From Linyphia triangularis (Eukaryota; Arthropoda; Arachnida; Araneae; Linyphiidae): a stretch of DNA of 64,000 nt. The stretch is taken from the NCBI GenBank assembly GCA_963978545.1, contig OZ021726.1, positions 28,492,459 to 28,556,458 on the forward strand. The letters run 5' to 3'. The stretch's first letter is position 1; every line of letters starts with the position of its first letter. The position numbers were made by a program, and so were the translations under genes. The notes under the pieces were generated by a model that worked only from the letters and a program-made list of their open reading frames with translations, searched no databases and was not told the origin of the DNA. Shown here one piece after another: positions 43,138-55,421 of this stretch.

Positions 43138-44001
43138 CTAAATTAAGTAAAACGCATAAATAGGTTTAGTATTGTATATAAGACAATAATTTTGAAAATG
43201 CAAAATATTTTTTATTAAATCGTTTCAAAGCCTGTACAAAGAAATTATAAGTTGCTTTAAGATGTATCCTATATTAGGGTTAAAACTAATTTTGATTTAA
43301 AAGTGGATGTCTCAAGAGAAACCAGTTCTTTAACAACTTCAAATTTATACAGATAATTTCAATTAGTCAGATATATTACATTAGCACCAGTAGTCGATAA
43401 AATAAAAGTAAAAATTTAAAATTGCAGCAACCAATCAACAAAAACAAGCAACGATTACGTAGAACAGTGGAAAAAACCTGTACAGAAAGTTTCCCCTTTA
43501 ATATCAAATACTGAAAGAATAGTTCTTTCAAGTATTTTTGAAAAAACAAGATAAGTTAAAAAAAATAATAAAATATAAATAAATTGCATCTACTTGAATA
43601 CCTTTCCATGGATGAAAGTAACCATGACCTCAACATTGCAGTGTTAAAAAAGTTAGGAAACCACTGATATGTATTTAAAAGATTATAAATTTACCCTATA
43701 AGGTTATACCAAGAGTTGTCAGCAATAACGAAACAGTACAGTCGGGCCACAGCAAAAAGAACCTCCGATGTATGTATATTTGTTGGCATGGTAGTTTTTT
43801 AATAAATTGGCTAATTTACATTCAACTAGGCTTGCTTAGTGCTAACCCCTCTATGATTGTAATATTTCTTATCAACCTTTAATTCTCCCTTTTTTCATAT
43901 GCCCTCTAATGATAGTTTAAAGAAAACTTCAACCTAGTTCCAAGTCTTTTTTAGTGGCAATAGAATAGTATTAACAGAAAAATAGAAATGTTAAATCATA
44001 C
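43138..44001. other. Intron, no feature recognised
   Basis: AT-rich intronic DNA between two ZMYND8 exons. No repeat or coding signal that I can support. Confidence 0.5.
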
Positions 44002-44221
44002 CAGATCTAGATTAATGCCATGATACATGAGGTGCTTATTTTCTGGATCAAAAGTTGTGCGATAAGGTGCATATTCAAAAGCGCCATACTTCTGAATTAA
44101 TAATTGAACATGGACACTCAACTCATCCAAAGCAGTTTCATAATTGCCTTTCTTCTTTGGTTTGCTTGAAGTAGGCATTTCTTTAGAGAGATGATAACAT
44201 TGGGATATTGGAACCCATGCC
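44002..44221 (-). CDS. ZMYND8: ZMYND8 exon: end of PWWP domain and following helices
   Basis: This 220-nt exon continues RAWVPISQCYHLSKEMP, the last PWWP strand. A lysine-rich stretch (SSKPKKKG) follows, then a helical segment with the motif KYGAFEYAPYRTTFDP that aligns with the vertebrate KFGVFNYSPFRTPYTP block. The acceptor is TTCAG at 44222-44224 and the donor is GTATGA, a non-consensus fifth base. Phase out is 0. Confidence 0.93.
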
Positions 44222-45146
44222 CTGAAAAAATATTTGCTTTATCAAAGTTTAAATAAAATTAATTTATAAAGTAGAAGAGAAAAATTACCACAGATAAATA
44301 AAAGAGGGTGTAGCAACAATTGTTTTGATGTATAAATCTCATGCCTATTTTCAAGAATTTGTGGCGGACATGTTTTGGAGCATTCACACAAAGACAATAG
44401 CAATGGATAATCTCAACCATCAGCATATGGTATTTTCTTGAGTTTCTTTTCATAGAAGACATTCCATTCCAGATCATCCATACCACCCAACTTGAGATTT
44501 TTCTCATCCTATCATAAAAGATCAGTACCCCATGTGGTACCAAACCAACCAATAGTGTACAGCCTTATCCTCATTCTAATTTGATTCTTGTTGAAATAAC
44601 ATCTCTGTTTTACACTCAACTATGAAAATTCATGAGCACCACAGATGCTGCCACAGTGATCCTCCACGAAGTTTCTTAGCACTTGTACTCTAGCATTAAT
44701 ATGATTTAGTTTATTAGTTTAGAAACAGAATGTAGCCAAGTTAATAGTGTAATTAAATTATTGTTAAATTATCAAGATCCATCCCATGTTTTAACCATTA
44801 TCTCATACATGAAAACAACCTTCTAAAAGTCATTCTACCAGGGACCTCATTAAGTACCTCTTGCATTACCAACAACCCAAATTCCCGGCAAATCAAAAAA
44901 TTTTACTACCATTTACTTTTTGTTTGTATTGTGTATTTCTTATGTTGAATATACTTAAGGGCGTTTTTTTTTTTTATACTTAATTAAACTTTATGGAGAC
45001 AATTAAGAGTTTAGCCAAAAGCAATGAAAAAAAAACTTAAACATAAACATGTAACTAAACATAGCGTGTTTGGAATTGTTTCAAAAGCTTGTCAGATGAA
45101 ATTTTTAAATTTTACAAGCTAAATGTGGAAAGTTGCATGATTAACA
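44222..45146. other. Intron, no accepted gene
   Basis: It contains an open minus-strand stretch (44259-44552) with no recognisable motif, possibly an old repeat. The rest is AT-rich. Confidence 0.45.
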
Positions 45147-45157
45147 AGAGGTATCTT

Positions 45158-45614
45158 AGGGCCGCGTAGCCCAGTCGGGAGAGTATCGTTCTCGTAACTA
45201 GAAGGTTGCGAATTCGGGCCTGGGACCGACTAAAGACCGCCGTGTTCGCTAATGGTGACTGGAGCACGTTAAATCAGTCATGGTCGCAAAGTCCTCCAAG
45301 TTCCCATACCAATCAATACCTCTGGGGGTGGCAAAGCCAAGTCTTCTGGTGGAATCTTCTGCTTGGTATTGCCTCTAAATTAAGAAGTTCCACATACAGT
45401 CGGTAGTGCTGCCATCTACCGGATAGCTACCAAAAGAGGTAGAAATGAACTCTTCGGCGGCTATAGGTAGACTTGTGCACTCCCTCTTGCGAGTGTGCGC
45501 TTACATCCTGTGCAGTACTGCCCACTACCCATCTGTACGGGATATGGGGTTGGTACAAAATACTTAAGCAGAGGTGCCTTAGTCCCTATAGTCCTTGATA
45601 AGAAGACGAAGAAG
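45158..45614 (+). mobile_element. tRNA-derived SINE (457 bp)
   Basis: The head resembles a tRNA with an RNA polymerase III A box TAGCCCAGTCGG (45167-45178) and a B-box-like GGTTGCGAATTC (45204-45215). The tail is (GAAGA)-like. AGAGGTATCTT flanks both sides (45147-45157 and 45615-45625), an 11-bp duplication typical of LINE-driven insertion. The body is GC-richer than the intron. The B box has an extra base relative to the GGTTCGANTCC consensus. No protein is encoded. Confidence 0.85.
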
Positions 45615-45777
45615 AGAGGTATCTTGTCTATTTTTTAACTCTTTTACAATTTTTAATAGCTATTTTGACCTATTATTGAATACCATAAATGTTTCAAAAA
45701 AATTGTCATAATAACTTATTCATAGAATATAGAAAAAAAATTAACAAAATTTTATTAGCAATCTAGTATTATCTTAC

Positions 45778-45833
45778 CGATCATGAGCTCCAAAAAAACG
45801 AGCATCAATATTCCCATCAGCAATTCGAACAAC
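45778..45833 (-). CDS. ZMYND8: ZMYND8 exon: PWWP domain, middle
   Basis: This 56-nt exon (18 codons plus 2 nt) reads VVRIADGNIDARFFGAHDR, matching the second and third beta strands of the PWWP barrel. Human ZMYND8 has a DGQVDARFFGQHDRAWV-type segment in the same place. The donor is GTAAGA. Its phase joins exactly to the next exon, restoring HDRAWVP. Confidence 0.94.
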
Positions 45834-47202
45834 CTAGAAAATATAGTGAATTTTATCAACACTTAATTTTAACAAAAAGTTAAGAGTTAGAAGAAAAGAA
45901 AAACAGTCAAGAACAAATATTCTCACGTCAAGTGTTCTGTACCCAAAAGTTGTTTGGGTAAGAACTTGCACATGGACTTAGTTTGGAGTGTTACATCAGA
46001 TTCCCAGAGAGTTCATGTGCAAGTAAATTTCAATTAAATCTCTTCAATCTCATAGCTATCAGGATACATGTTTGTTTATCAATGATTATTTAATAATAAA
46101 ATAACTTCTCTAGTGATAGGATACTAAAAATATTTTTTAATATAGCTTTGAATACATATTCAAAGTTTTAAAAAATTTAAATTGGAAATAAATATGAAAA
46201 GAAATTGAGTAATAAATAGCATTTTTTTTTAAGACAGCCATATTTATGTTTAGTTGAAATATAAAAGATTTAAATTAATTTCTTCTAGAATTTGAATTTA
46301 TCATAATAAGCATTAATGGAAAGCGAAGGGAGAGGCATTTTTCAATGCCCAATTGTTTTTCTATGTTATTTTTTTAATATATATACATATATGTTATACC
46401 AAGACACATTGGTTAAAAAAATTTGAAATCCTCTCATCTGTAGCTTTCACTTGGAAAGAAACACATAGTTATTAAAGAAAAAAAATACCTGTGAAAACAA
46501 AGTTTTTAATGTAAATCCTTTATAGGTACCAAATTGCAAATGCAAAATACCAAATTGCTTATTCAAGTGATTTTTTGCTCAGTTTGACTTTTCATAGTGT
46601 TTGACCACTACGAAGGAAACCAATGTTTCAGAGCAATGAATTTGCTCCCCAAACATGATAGAATGCATTGCCATTAATGAGTCTATCTGATAAGTTCATC
46701 AAGATTGGATGATGGCAAGTGGGTTAATTAGTCTTACAAAGCGACAATAAAAACATATTTAGAAGCGCCCTTTTAGACAGACCTCAAAACTTGATAGACA
46801 GAATTGCCATCAACAACGAATCTATCAGTCAAGTTTCAATTCGATTGAATGGTGACAATTGGGTTAAATAGCCTTCCACATATTTATAAGCAAACACAAA
46901 CATCAAAGTTAACATAAAGGATTTTTTTTTTTTTTTAAAGAGAGGTATTTTATTAATTGTAGAGGTTTGTGTACTGCATAAAGCAGTTTTTGCGGGGGAA
47001 AAAACTCCTAATTCATCTAATTATTTCCTGCATTATTCCTCATATAGACAGATATTGAAGTGATTCTGTAAGTGTTGTGTTTTACCTTGGGTATGGAACC
47101 CAAAGAAGTATAATGCAGAAGAGGAAAACAAATTTGTATACAAAAAGTAAAATCAAAATGATGTTGCAATACACTTTAAAATTAATATGGATTTCAAATT
47201 AC
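45834..47202. other. Intron, no feature recognised
   Basis: AT-rich DNA between the two PWWP exons, with a T tract near 46921-46936. No element ends or coding signal. Confidence 0.5.
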
Positions 47203-47262
47203 CTTTGCAGGCCAATATGGAAACCCTTTTAATTTTGCCCATACTAATGGATGAGGTTTGTG
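47203..47262 (-). CDS. ZMYND8: ZMYND8 exon: start of PWWP domain
   Basis: This 60-nt exon encodes HKPHPLVWAKLKGFPYWPAK. The FPYWPA core is the PWWP signature, which forms part of the aromatic cage that reads methyl-lysine on histone H3, together with DNA contact. The block is almost identical in ZMYND8 and ZMYND11 across animals. Phase is 0 at both ends; the acceptor follows a run of T and the donor is GTAATT. Confidence 0.95.
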
Positions 47263-48621
47263 CTAAAAAAAATAACTTATATTAAATAAACAATGAAAGA
47301 AAAATATTTATATTATTCATATGAATGTACAATAATAAAAAATTAATAAGAAAGAGTGTATGGATTTTTAGAAGCTTTTAAACTATAGCTACTTTGGTGA
47401 AACTCTTGTTACAATATCTAGGTCAAATATAAAGATAAAAACAAATAAAGATAAATTAATTAGCAAAACCCCAGTGCTTTGACACAAAATTTCCACAACT
47501 ATACATTTTAACACAATACTTATTTAATTAAACTACAATTACAGTGTTTCAATCTTAATGATTCCTATGATAAAAATGTTTTAAAAAATCATAGAAAATA
47601 AACATTACAGAAATTCAGTTAATGAAAGGACAATTTTTCGTTGCATGCCTCTTCGAAAGTAATATTGCTTAATTAAGAACAGTTAATTCTAAAGCAAAAT
47701 TACTATTTTAAAGTAAAATATACTTTCATTTATCAAAGCAATTAGACACTATATTGAAGGCATTAATGTTTAATAAATTTAAAAACAAATAAAAAAACAC
47801 AGTTTAAAAAATATTGTTACATAAATATGCTGATTAACAAGCCACAGATAATTGTGTTTTTGTTGATTTAATTTTGACTCATGAAATCAGATACAATGTA
47901 TTAATGTTTCATTTATATTATGAAATATAAACTGCATAATATGTGAAAACCCTCCAAAGTTTAAATAAAACTACTTTTTGGTGATATTTCAGAAAGAAAG
48001 CAATCTAGATTTAAAATACAACGGGAGAAAAAATTACTAACTATATTTAATCACAATAATACGTTAAATGTTGAAGAAAGTAAAAAATTAGGCTATTTAC
48101 TGCATTTCCAAGGAATCCCAGCTGAAATACATTTTAACCTTTAGCATATGTTTACCTTTGAGATATTTTCAACCCATATGCGATCAAACTTCTTGCACCT
48201 CAATGCCATTTAGCATCAAATAATTGCCCGTTAGTGAAAAGTACTACTGATCAGTGGGTGCACCTCAATATGGCAATACTACTAGTACTTGCATGTAACC
48301 CAACCAGCACATAGCTGTTCTTATTATTAATTAAATGAAGGGATAATTTACAAATATGCCTTTTCTAGTTGTTGTTTTTTTATTTTTTATTATTATTTAT
48401 TATTTTTTTATTTATTAATTAGGTATTTCTTTGTCGTAATTTCAGCAAAGGGACTTATTTTTGTCTCATTATTGCCTTTTGATACATTACTAAATACAAG
48501 TTTAAAGTTTCAAAAAAAATTCACAAAAATCTATTAAACCTAAAAAAAAGGCTTAAAGGATTTCTGTTGTGGTTTAATAGCATACAAACATTCACATTTA
48601 CTTATTAATATGATCACTCAC
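47263..48621. other. Intron, no feature recognised
   Basis: AT-rich DNA between the zinc-linker exon and the first PWWP exon. A short TTATT-rich stretch lies near 48370-48420. Confidence 0.5.
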
Positions 48622-48755
48622 ACAAACTTCAGAAAACCAGTATTTGTTTCTAACTATATTGTGCATGAAACAGTCGGGACACACTTCGATTTCTTGCATA
48701 TCATTATCACAAGCTTTCACCATTGCTTTAGCGTTACCACTTAAAGGATGGTGAC
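48622..48755 (-). CDS. ZMYND8: ZMYND8 exon: end of bromodomain and zinc-binding linker
   Basis: This 134-nt exon (to residue 105) carries the last bromodomain helix, with SHHPLSGNAKAMVKAC, followed by the Cys-rich linker known in ZMYND8 to bind a structural zinc between bromodomain and PWWP. The motif EIEVCPDCF is well conserved. The second Cys pair is altered: the exon reads YWFSEVC where vertebrate ZMYND8 has WFCEPC, so one ligand Cys is Ser (residue 102). Donor is GTGAGT. The intron before this exon is 11.5 kb and holds the intact hAT element, the 147-bp repeat and one CAGGG-type element. Confidence 0.93.
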
Positions 48756-49061
48756 CTAAAATAAAAAGTCAACTTAAACAAACATAAACAAATCTTTCCA
48801 AGAAAAATTCAGAAAAAGAAAATTAATTCTTAAATAATTGCTTTAATAAAGATGTATAGAGGATTGGATACAAAAAAGATACACATTGCTTTTGAAAGAT
48901 ATAAAATTCTGTTTCTAATTTATTGAATAGACAAGACATTTCATTCCATTACTCAGGGTGACTGGAAAATAACTGAAAAACAATGGTTCAGTTAATTATA
49001 AATTAAGAGTCTGCCTCCTTAGGCTCTATCCTCGATTTCACTACCAAAACAACAAAATTAG

Positions 49062-50250
49062 CAGGGGTCAAAGTGACAAAATAAGAATATATAGGATTTA
49101 AAAAAAAATATATAGGACAATTTAAAACATCAAATAACTGGACACAGTTGCTACTGAACTTAAAAATTAACTCGTTATACATTTATATACGCGTTATATT
49201 GTATTTAAGAGAAACAAAACACACCTTTAAAAAAAAGAAATCGCCTGATCCTGAATATGTCATCCGTTATTGTCTCAATATTCCATTCCTAAATGAAGTT
49301 TTATTAATTACATTATTTGCTGTCTTTTGTTGGTTCAGATTTATTGTTCAGTGTCGGTTGGATTGGCGGCGAAAATTGGGAGATTTAGCGCCGAATGTGG
49401 CGAACCGGGGACTTGGTTTTCCGGAAACCCTAGTGACCGTTTGGATTTGACAATACAACGTATTGACGTCATTTTCAATTTTGACGACTTTTATGAAAAA
49501 ATCGTGGCTAATATTCCGAATCCGGTACTGATTCTGCGCCACGGTGATTTGACGGTGATTCACAAAAAATGGCAGCCCTGCCATTTTTTTAAGAGCAAGA
49601 GAACTGCCTATGGTTGTCATAATTAGGCGCGGTTTGATGTAAACAATTCGTGAGCAGAATCCGTATCGGATTTGGAATAAAAAAATCGCCATCTGACATC
49701 ATACAGTAAATCTTAACCCTTTTGTTTCCTTCATCAATTGTTGACTGAGCACTCAAAATGTTCTATAGTAGTCCTGCAAGTTAATCACAAGTTGTTTTCA
49801 TCAGTTTTTCTCGAGGCAGAGTTTTGTTGCTGCATCTCTCTATGTATTATGACCAATTAATTTGCTACGTTGGAGGAGAAAACAAATCAGAAATTCAAGA
49901 CCGCGTGCTATGGAAAAGTTCACATGTTTACACTTTACAACTCCCGCCGATCCAGTAGAGTTGAGTAGTAGGTTATGTAGCACGTGACGTCACAAGAGAT
50001 AAAACGCAGCCGTTACAACTATCGCTTTTGTCAGGGTTTTTTCACCTACGATCGCGCCAAAGAATCCGAAATATAAAAAATGGCAACGATCGGCGCCGTT
50101 ATTACGAATTCGAAGAAAATATAGATCGAATCAATATAGAAATATAGGATATATAGGACAATTGTAAAATATAGGACAATATAGGACGTTTTTACCGATT
50201 TTTAAAAAAATATAGGATTTATAGGACATATAGGACGTCTGCGACCCCTG
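49062..50250. mobile_element. CAGGG-type DNA element C (1,189 bp)
   Basis: The ends are CAGGGGTC and GACCCCTG, inverted over 8 bp. Outside are AATTAG (49056-49061) and AACTAG (50251-50256), a 6-bp duplication with one mismatch. TATAGGA/TATAGGAC words cluster near both ends on the same strand. The interior has GC-richer sequence near 49360-49560 and 50030-50130 but no recognisable transposase. It shares its layout with elements A and B. Confidence 0.65.
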
Positions 50251-50256
50251 AACTAG

Positions 50257-51002
50257 GGATGAGAGTGATCAGAGAGCAAAAAGGAGGAAATCCATAAATT
50301 CGTTGAAAAAGCTTGCGGAAGAAATACACAAAAATTCAACAAAAAAAGTATGCAGGAAGAATGATTCAATAACTTTAAAGATACAATGACATTTCTCATA
50401 CTATATAATAATTACATTTCAAATATTAGGAGTTAATGAAGTAAACTGTGAGGAAAGGGGAGCTAAGAGGGAAAATCTTTTGTTTAGACATGAAGAAAAC
50501 TATACTTTTTGCAGAAAAATCTGGTTCAGATCAGAAAAATGCGGATCCTCGAAACAGGGACCAAGAGAAGGAAATTGTTACATAAAAAACCAAAAAGGAG
50601 GAAAGCTGTCATCCCTGAACAAAACACTCTATCCTCGATTTCACTACAAAGACAACAAAACACCAGAAAGAAATTATATTCTTGAGGATCTCAATGAGAC
50701 AAGATATCTATCGAAAAAACATGTTTCAAAGTGGTTCAGTAAATCTCAAGTTATTATACCACCCCTTTAGGGGTTGGAAAAGGAGAACGAGGTTTGTTTT
50801 TTTAAATATCTAGCCAGTTACATTCCACTTGTTTCACAGAATAGGTGCGCAAAATCTCACCAAAATTGGAAGGGGAAAAAAATCAATTTAAAATTTAGAT
50901 CATATTCCATACAAAAAAAAAATTGAAGATTTTTCAAAATTTCATGTTGCAAGTGACCTTTCTATTGTTTAAAAGATCATGTGCGCTAAATTTCATTTCA
51001 AA
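50257..51002. other. Intronic DNA with part of a dispersed repeat
   Basis: No gene. A 35-bp stretch around 50625-50658 repeats 49023-49056 on the other side of element C. Near 50757-50790 the sequence read on the minus strand (CTCCTTTTCCAACCCCTAAAG) resembles the core of the 147-bp tandem repeat at 58690-60010, in opposite orientation. Confidence 0.5.
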
Positions 51003-52239
51003 ATCTTACATCTATATATATTTGATCTAGCTGAATACCCGTGCTGAGCTACGAAATTTTATCATTAGCATTTTAGCGATCAAGACATTCATGCAGTGGC
51101 GGCTGGTGCAGGGGAGGCCCGGGCCCCCTCACTTTTTTTGGTCGTTTCCCTCTCTATATCTCTTTTTTCTTCTTTTTTTTTAAATAAATTTTGTAGTTAT
51201 TAGTTAATATACTGATTTAACTGGTTTTTTAATCTTGAAACTGTCCACTTTCACTCAACTAATAAATGTCCTTATGGATGGATATTTAAGTCGCCTGATC
51301 AAGCTTCTTTTTCTTTGCACGTAGAAGAAACGGAATGGAAAAAAGACGGGGGGACTGATTTTCGCCACCTGCAATATCCTGCGAGTCTGTACCCCTTGTG
51401 TGGTTCTCAAATTACAAAATTCCCGAGTTTCGTGTTTTGACACGGTTTTCTGATCTATGAGTGGGAGGCAGGCTCGTAGTCAAGGGTTAGGATAAGGAGA
51501 AACCCAACCGAAATAAAAGTTAATCTCATTAGATCAAAGACCCAATATTAATGTTGCGCATCGATATTTTTTATTTTGTTACTAGGCTCATAAAGTTTAA
51601 TGCTATAAGTCACACTAGAATTTATTGCTGAAAGAATGGATTTGAAATCCCCAACTACGATATCTTTATGCACATCTGTGTTTGAAAAAATAAGTTGAAT
51701 GAAAGTAAATAATTTATTTCACACAAAAAATAGGACGGTCTTGTGGAAAGAGAGAAGACCTCACTCTAAAGAAGAATCCTTTTGTTTCTGAAAACTGAAA
51801 GTGTTCCTTTGAAAGTAATTTCCAATGTAGCTGTAACTGACTATTCAAATTTTTCTACAAATCTGGTCGAAAAGAGTGAGTACAATTTTTACATCAGATA
51901 GCATTGTGCAATCTTCCTCTTGATGAGATGCCAATTTGTTTTACTGTAATAGAGTTAGGATACCCCTTAAAATTTATTTGATATAAAAAATAACGCACGT
52001 AAATAAATTACAAAAATAAAAGCCTAATTCATAATTAAAAAAAAAAAAAAAAAAACTTGAATAATCGTACTGTAGTATTATTGCAATTCCACAGAATATT
52101 GTAAGAACCCACAATTCCGATTAAAACTCTAACTTGCCCTCTTCAAAGGATGTTAGTTTCCCCAGACTGTGCTTGGGGGAACAAAATGTCCCCTTACTTT
52201 GGACGACCTTGAATTTGAAACCTAAAGAGATAAGACAGA

Positions 52240-52453
52240 AAATTCTATAATGTGACGAGGGCCATTCCTTCCCTTTCACGTGACATCCTGGTTTTTTGTC
52301 ATAACATGAGTTTCAAATTACCAAGATACCTCCTGGTCCTGGGATTTGCAAGGAAATGGTCAATTCTTACTTTGAAGTCAGGGATCGGACGTTTATCTTT
52401 AGTGTCTTCAACTTGTACGACTGCGAAAGAATTTACACCAATAAATAACAACG
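52240..52453 (+). other. Possible 5' non-coding exon of the hAT transposase
   Basis: A GC-richer stretch ends in a strong donor-like AACAACG|GTAAGT at 52453/52454. A TTTTCTTAG acceptor lies at 55396, just before the transposase start. Splicing there would give stop codons in the joined frame before the ATG, so this exon would be untranslated. Based on signals only. Confidence 0.35.
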
Positions 52454-55027
52454 GTAAGTTTTTGTTTTAAATTTTACTCTTTATTTAGTAAAATGTATGA
52501 GTCAACAATAGGTTTTTGTTTTGATATCTACTCTTTGTCTCGAAAAATAACTGAGTATTTAAATTTCGTCCAAATAATCAGAAGTGTTGATTTGTCCTAC
52601 CTCTCCCACTGATATATGATATCGTATGCAATCATTAACGTAACTCTCCGATACGATTAATAGAAGAGTTTCTATAAAGACAACAAAACATTCCTTATAA
52701 AAATAAATGGTTTTACTAGAATTGGGTTGAAACGACATTTATCCTTTTATTGGGTAGTAAAAATAAAAGAGAGAGGATATAATTTTGGAAAAAATTCTGT
52801 AATAAATAAGTAAATGTAGAGTACTGAAAAAAAATTTGATTGAAGGATATTCCGTTGCAGTATAACTCTCCCTTAGCTCTTGTGCCAAAAAAATACACAA
52901 CGAGATATATTTTACTATTCAAAGAATATCAAGTAATTCAATTTAAAACTGTTGAACTGGTCAATATAACAATACCTTCAATTTTGTTTGCAAAATTGTA
53001 AATATTGTACTTTCAAAGGTTTTGTCACATTTTATTAACTGTTATATAAACCAAATTTATTTTGCATGAATTAATAATTAAAATATCAGTGACTGAAATA
53101 TTAGTAGCATTACTGATGACTTTAAAATATATATATATATTTTTTTCAATTATTTTTAAAACTTATTTGCTGTTGTAAGCAAGCATTTTTTTAATAGTTT
53201 TTTGTCTTTCATGTATATGTGATTTGTATTTTAATTCTTAAATTCATGTAATATTTAAGAAAAAAAAATTTCTGTGCATATGCTGCAGAATTTTTAATCG
53301 AGTTATTAGATTTGTATAGTTTGTAACTCGTAAATCTTTATTTTCTTTTTCTTTTGTACAGAATAGTGATTGAGCAATATCGGTTTTTATAGTTTCACAT
53401 ATTTTATGTAATTGGTATTTTGGTTAGTTGGTTTGCACGCTCAACGACCTATTTTTATGTCCAATGACAGCTAATCAGGGCGGGACCTACAGCTTAACGA
53501 AATTTGGTATTTTAATTTACTATTATAATGTCAAACAGAATTTTAAAGCATTGCTTAACTCATTAAGGACCTTATAATTAGGTAGTTTCAAGTTCCTACA
53601 GTGCAAGCTAAAAGTACTAAAAAAATCTGACCCTATCAGCTTTACTGTGCATAAAATGATGTGGGATGTTGAAAATATTGATAATTTATCTTACATTAAA
53701 ATAATTTCAGCTTCAAAGTTGTTGAACTTAAACATTTCGCCCAATCAACATTTTAGCTCATTTTAAAATGTTTTTAAGTATTCTTAATCTAATAAAAATA
53801 TTAAATATTTATAACATTTTTTTATTGCATTTTTAATGCGATTAGGTTATATGGAGACAAAAAGTTGTACTCCATACGTCTGTTCTTTTATCTTTGAATT
53901 CCGGAATATAATTAAGCCCCTCCCCCTTTTCTCCAACTAAAGTTGCAAACAATGTCCGCCTCTGTAAGGAATCTCACATAATCGCACTGCTATTATTTGA
54001 CCTCAAAAACTCCCCCCCCCCCGTATTTTTCGACCTTCTTGCAATTTTCGTAAAAAACAAAATCCTTATTTTAAGTTATATTGCTACATAGTTGCATGTT
54101 ATAAGTTGCATCGCTAGATTGGTCATAGTATGAACATTGGATAGCGAATGAAATATTTCTTAATTTTGCTGAGCAATTATTCCCAGGATTGTTTTCTCAT
54201 TTCTGGAAAGTGGTTTAGTTCTAATTTTAGAATTCCTTGAAACATTTCTTGCCTCATTTTTTTTTTTTTTTTTAAATGGGTTTTGTAGGCAAAACAAATA
54301 AAAAGTCTACAGGCAGCCAATTTAAAGTAGAGTGAACTTTTGTCAAATACTATAAGCACATTTTTATATATAAAAGAAGAGATTGAAAGGAAACTTCTTA
54401 TCTTTCTGGAGCATAAGCAGGGGTTTTTTTTAAGCAAATGACTTTGAAAAGATTTTCACAGTTAAGGACTAATGTTCCTTAAAGAAGTTTCTTTTTACTT
54501 GGAAAAAAAATTTGATCGTGCTTGCTAAATTTTCTAGTAGAAATAAAAACATTTTGCATTTATTGCCAAAAAAAAAAAAAAAAAAAAATGTGCAAATGTT
54601 TCGTATTAATATTTTTAGGGACCTAAAAAAAATACTTTTTCCCACTTTCTTAATATACTTTCTTAGAAGCTCAATATTCAAATTACAGAGTCTTTGTAAC
54701 CTTTTTTTTTTTTTACTTATAAAGATACGTTTTTACACTTTAAATTTAAAATAGTGTTTCCCCATTCTAAACAAAAAACCTTATTATCGAATTATAATTG
54801 ATTCATGTTTTTTAATTTATCCATGTTTTTGTTCAGTATTTGAATTTATGTACTTGAATTTATTAATTTTATTTTAATTATTTTAACTTGTATTGAAATT
54901 GTTTATTAACAACTAAAAGTTAGCATGATTGTATATCATGTGCTTAGGTAATAGCCATGTGTAATGGGTGAATACATAACTTTGGACTGTTCACCACAAT
55001 CGAAGAAGAATTACATGTTCATTAATT

Positions 55028-55141
55028 AGAAATATAAAATATTAATAAATGTAAAATAATAATAAATATAAAATATTAATAAATATAAAATATTAATAAA
55101 TATGAAATATTATAAATATAAAATATTAATAAATATAAAAT
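55028..55141. repeat. AT-rich minisatellite in the hAT element
   Basis: Tandem units of about 19-20 bp with the core AATATAAAATATTAATA, about six copies with small differences. Confidence 0.75.
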
Positions 55142-55421
55142 GAGAACATGTAAAAAAGATGGAACAGCATAATAAACATGAATGGGCATTGGGCGGTAAT
55201 TTGCAATGTGCCATCCGTATTTTTAAGGCAATTGTGCCATTTCGGGTTTTACGAGTAACACTGTAAAATTTAATTGGGTAAAATTTTTAAAAACCCTTTT
55301 TTTACTTACTACACTCTGAGATTTTTTTTTCTGTTTCATAGGTATGCTCTTTTTTGTTAAAAATCTCTGATATCTTTTTTACATCGCTTTTCTTAGGAAC
55401 AAGTTCGTTTTAAAATTGGAA

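Noticed and set aside
44259..44552. 97-codon minus-strand open frame as a transposase
   Set aside because: No catalytic or DNA-binding motif could be recognised and no terminal repeats were found.
45158..45222. A functional tRNA gene
   Set aside because: The B box is disturbed, no closed acceptor stem is seen, and the sequence continues into a SINE body with a tail and flanking duplication.
49148..49692. Open frames of about 100 codons on both strands inside element C
   Set aside because: Both strands are open through GC-richer sequence; neither has a recognisable domain, so no transposase is claimed.
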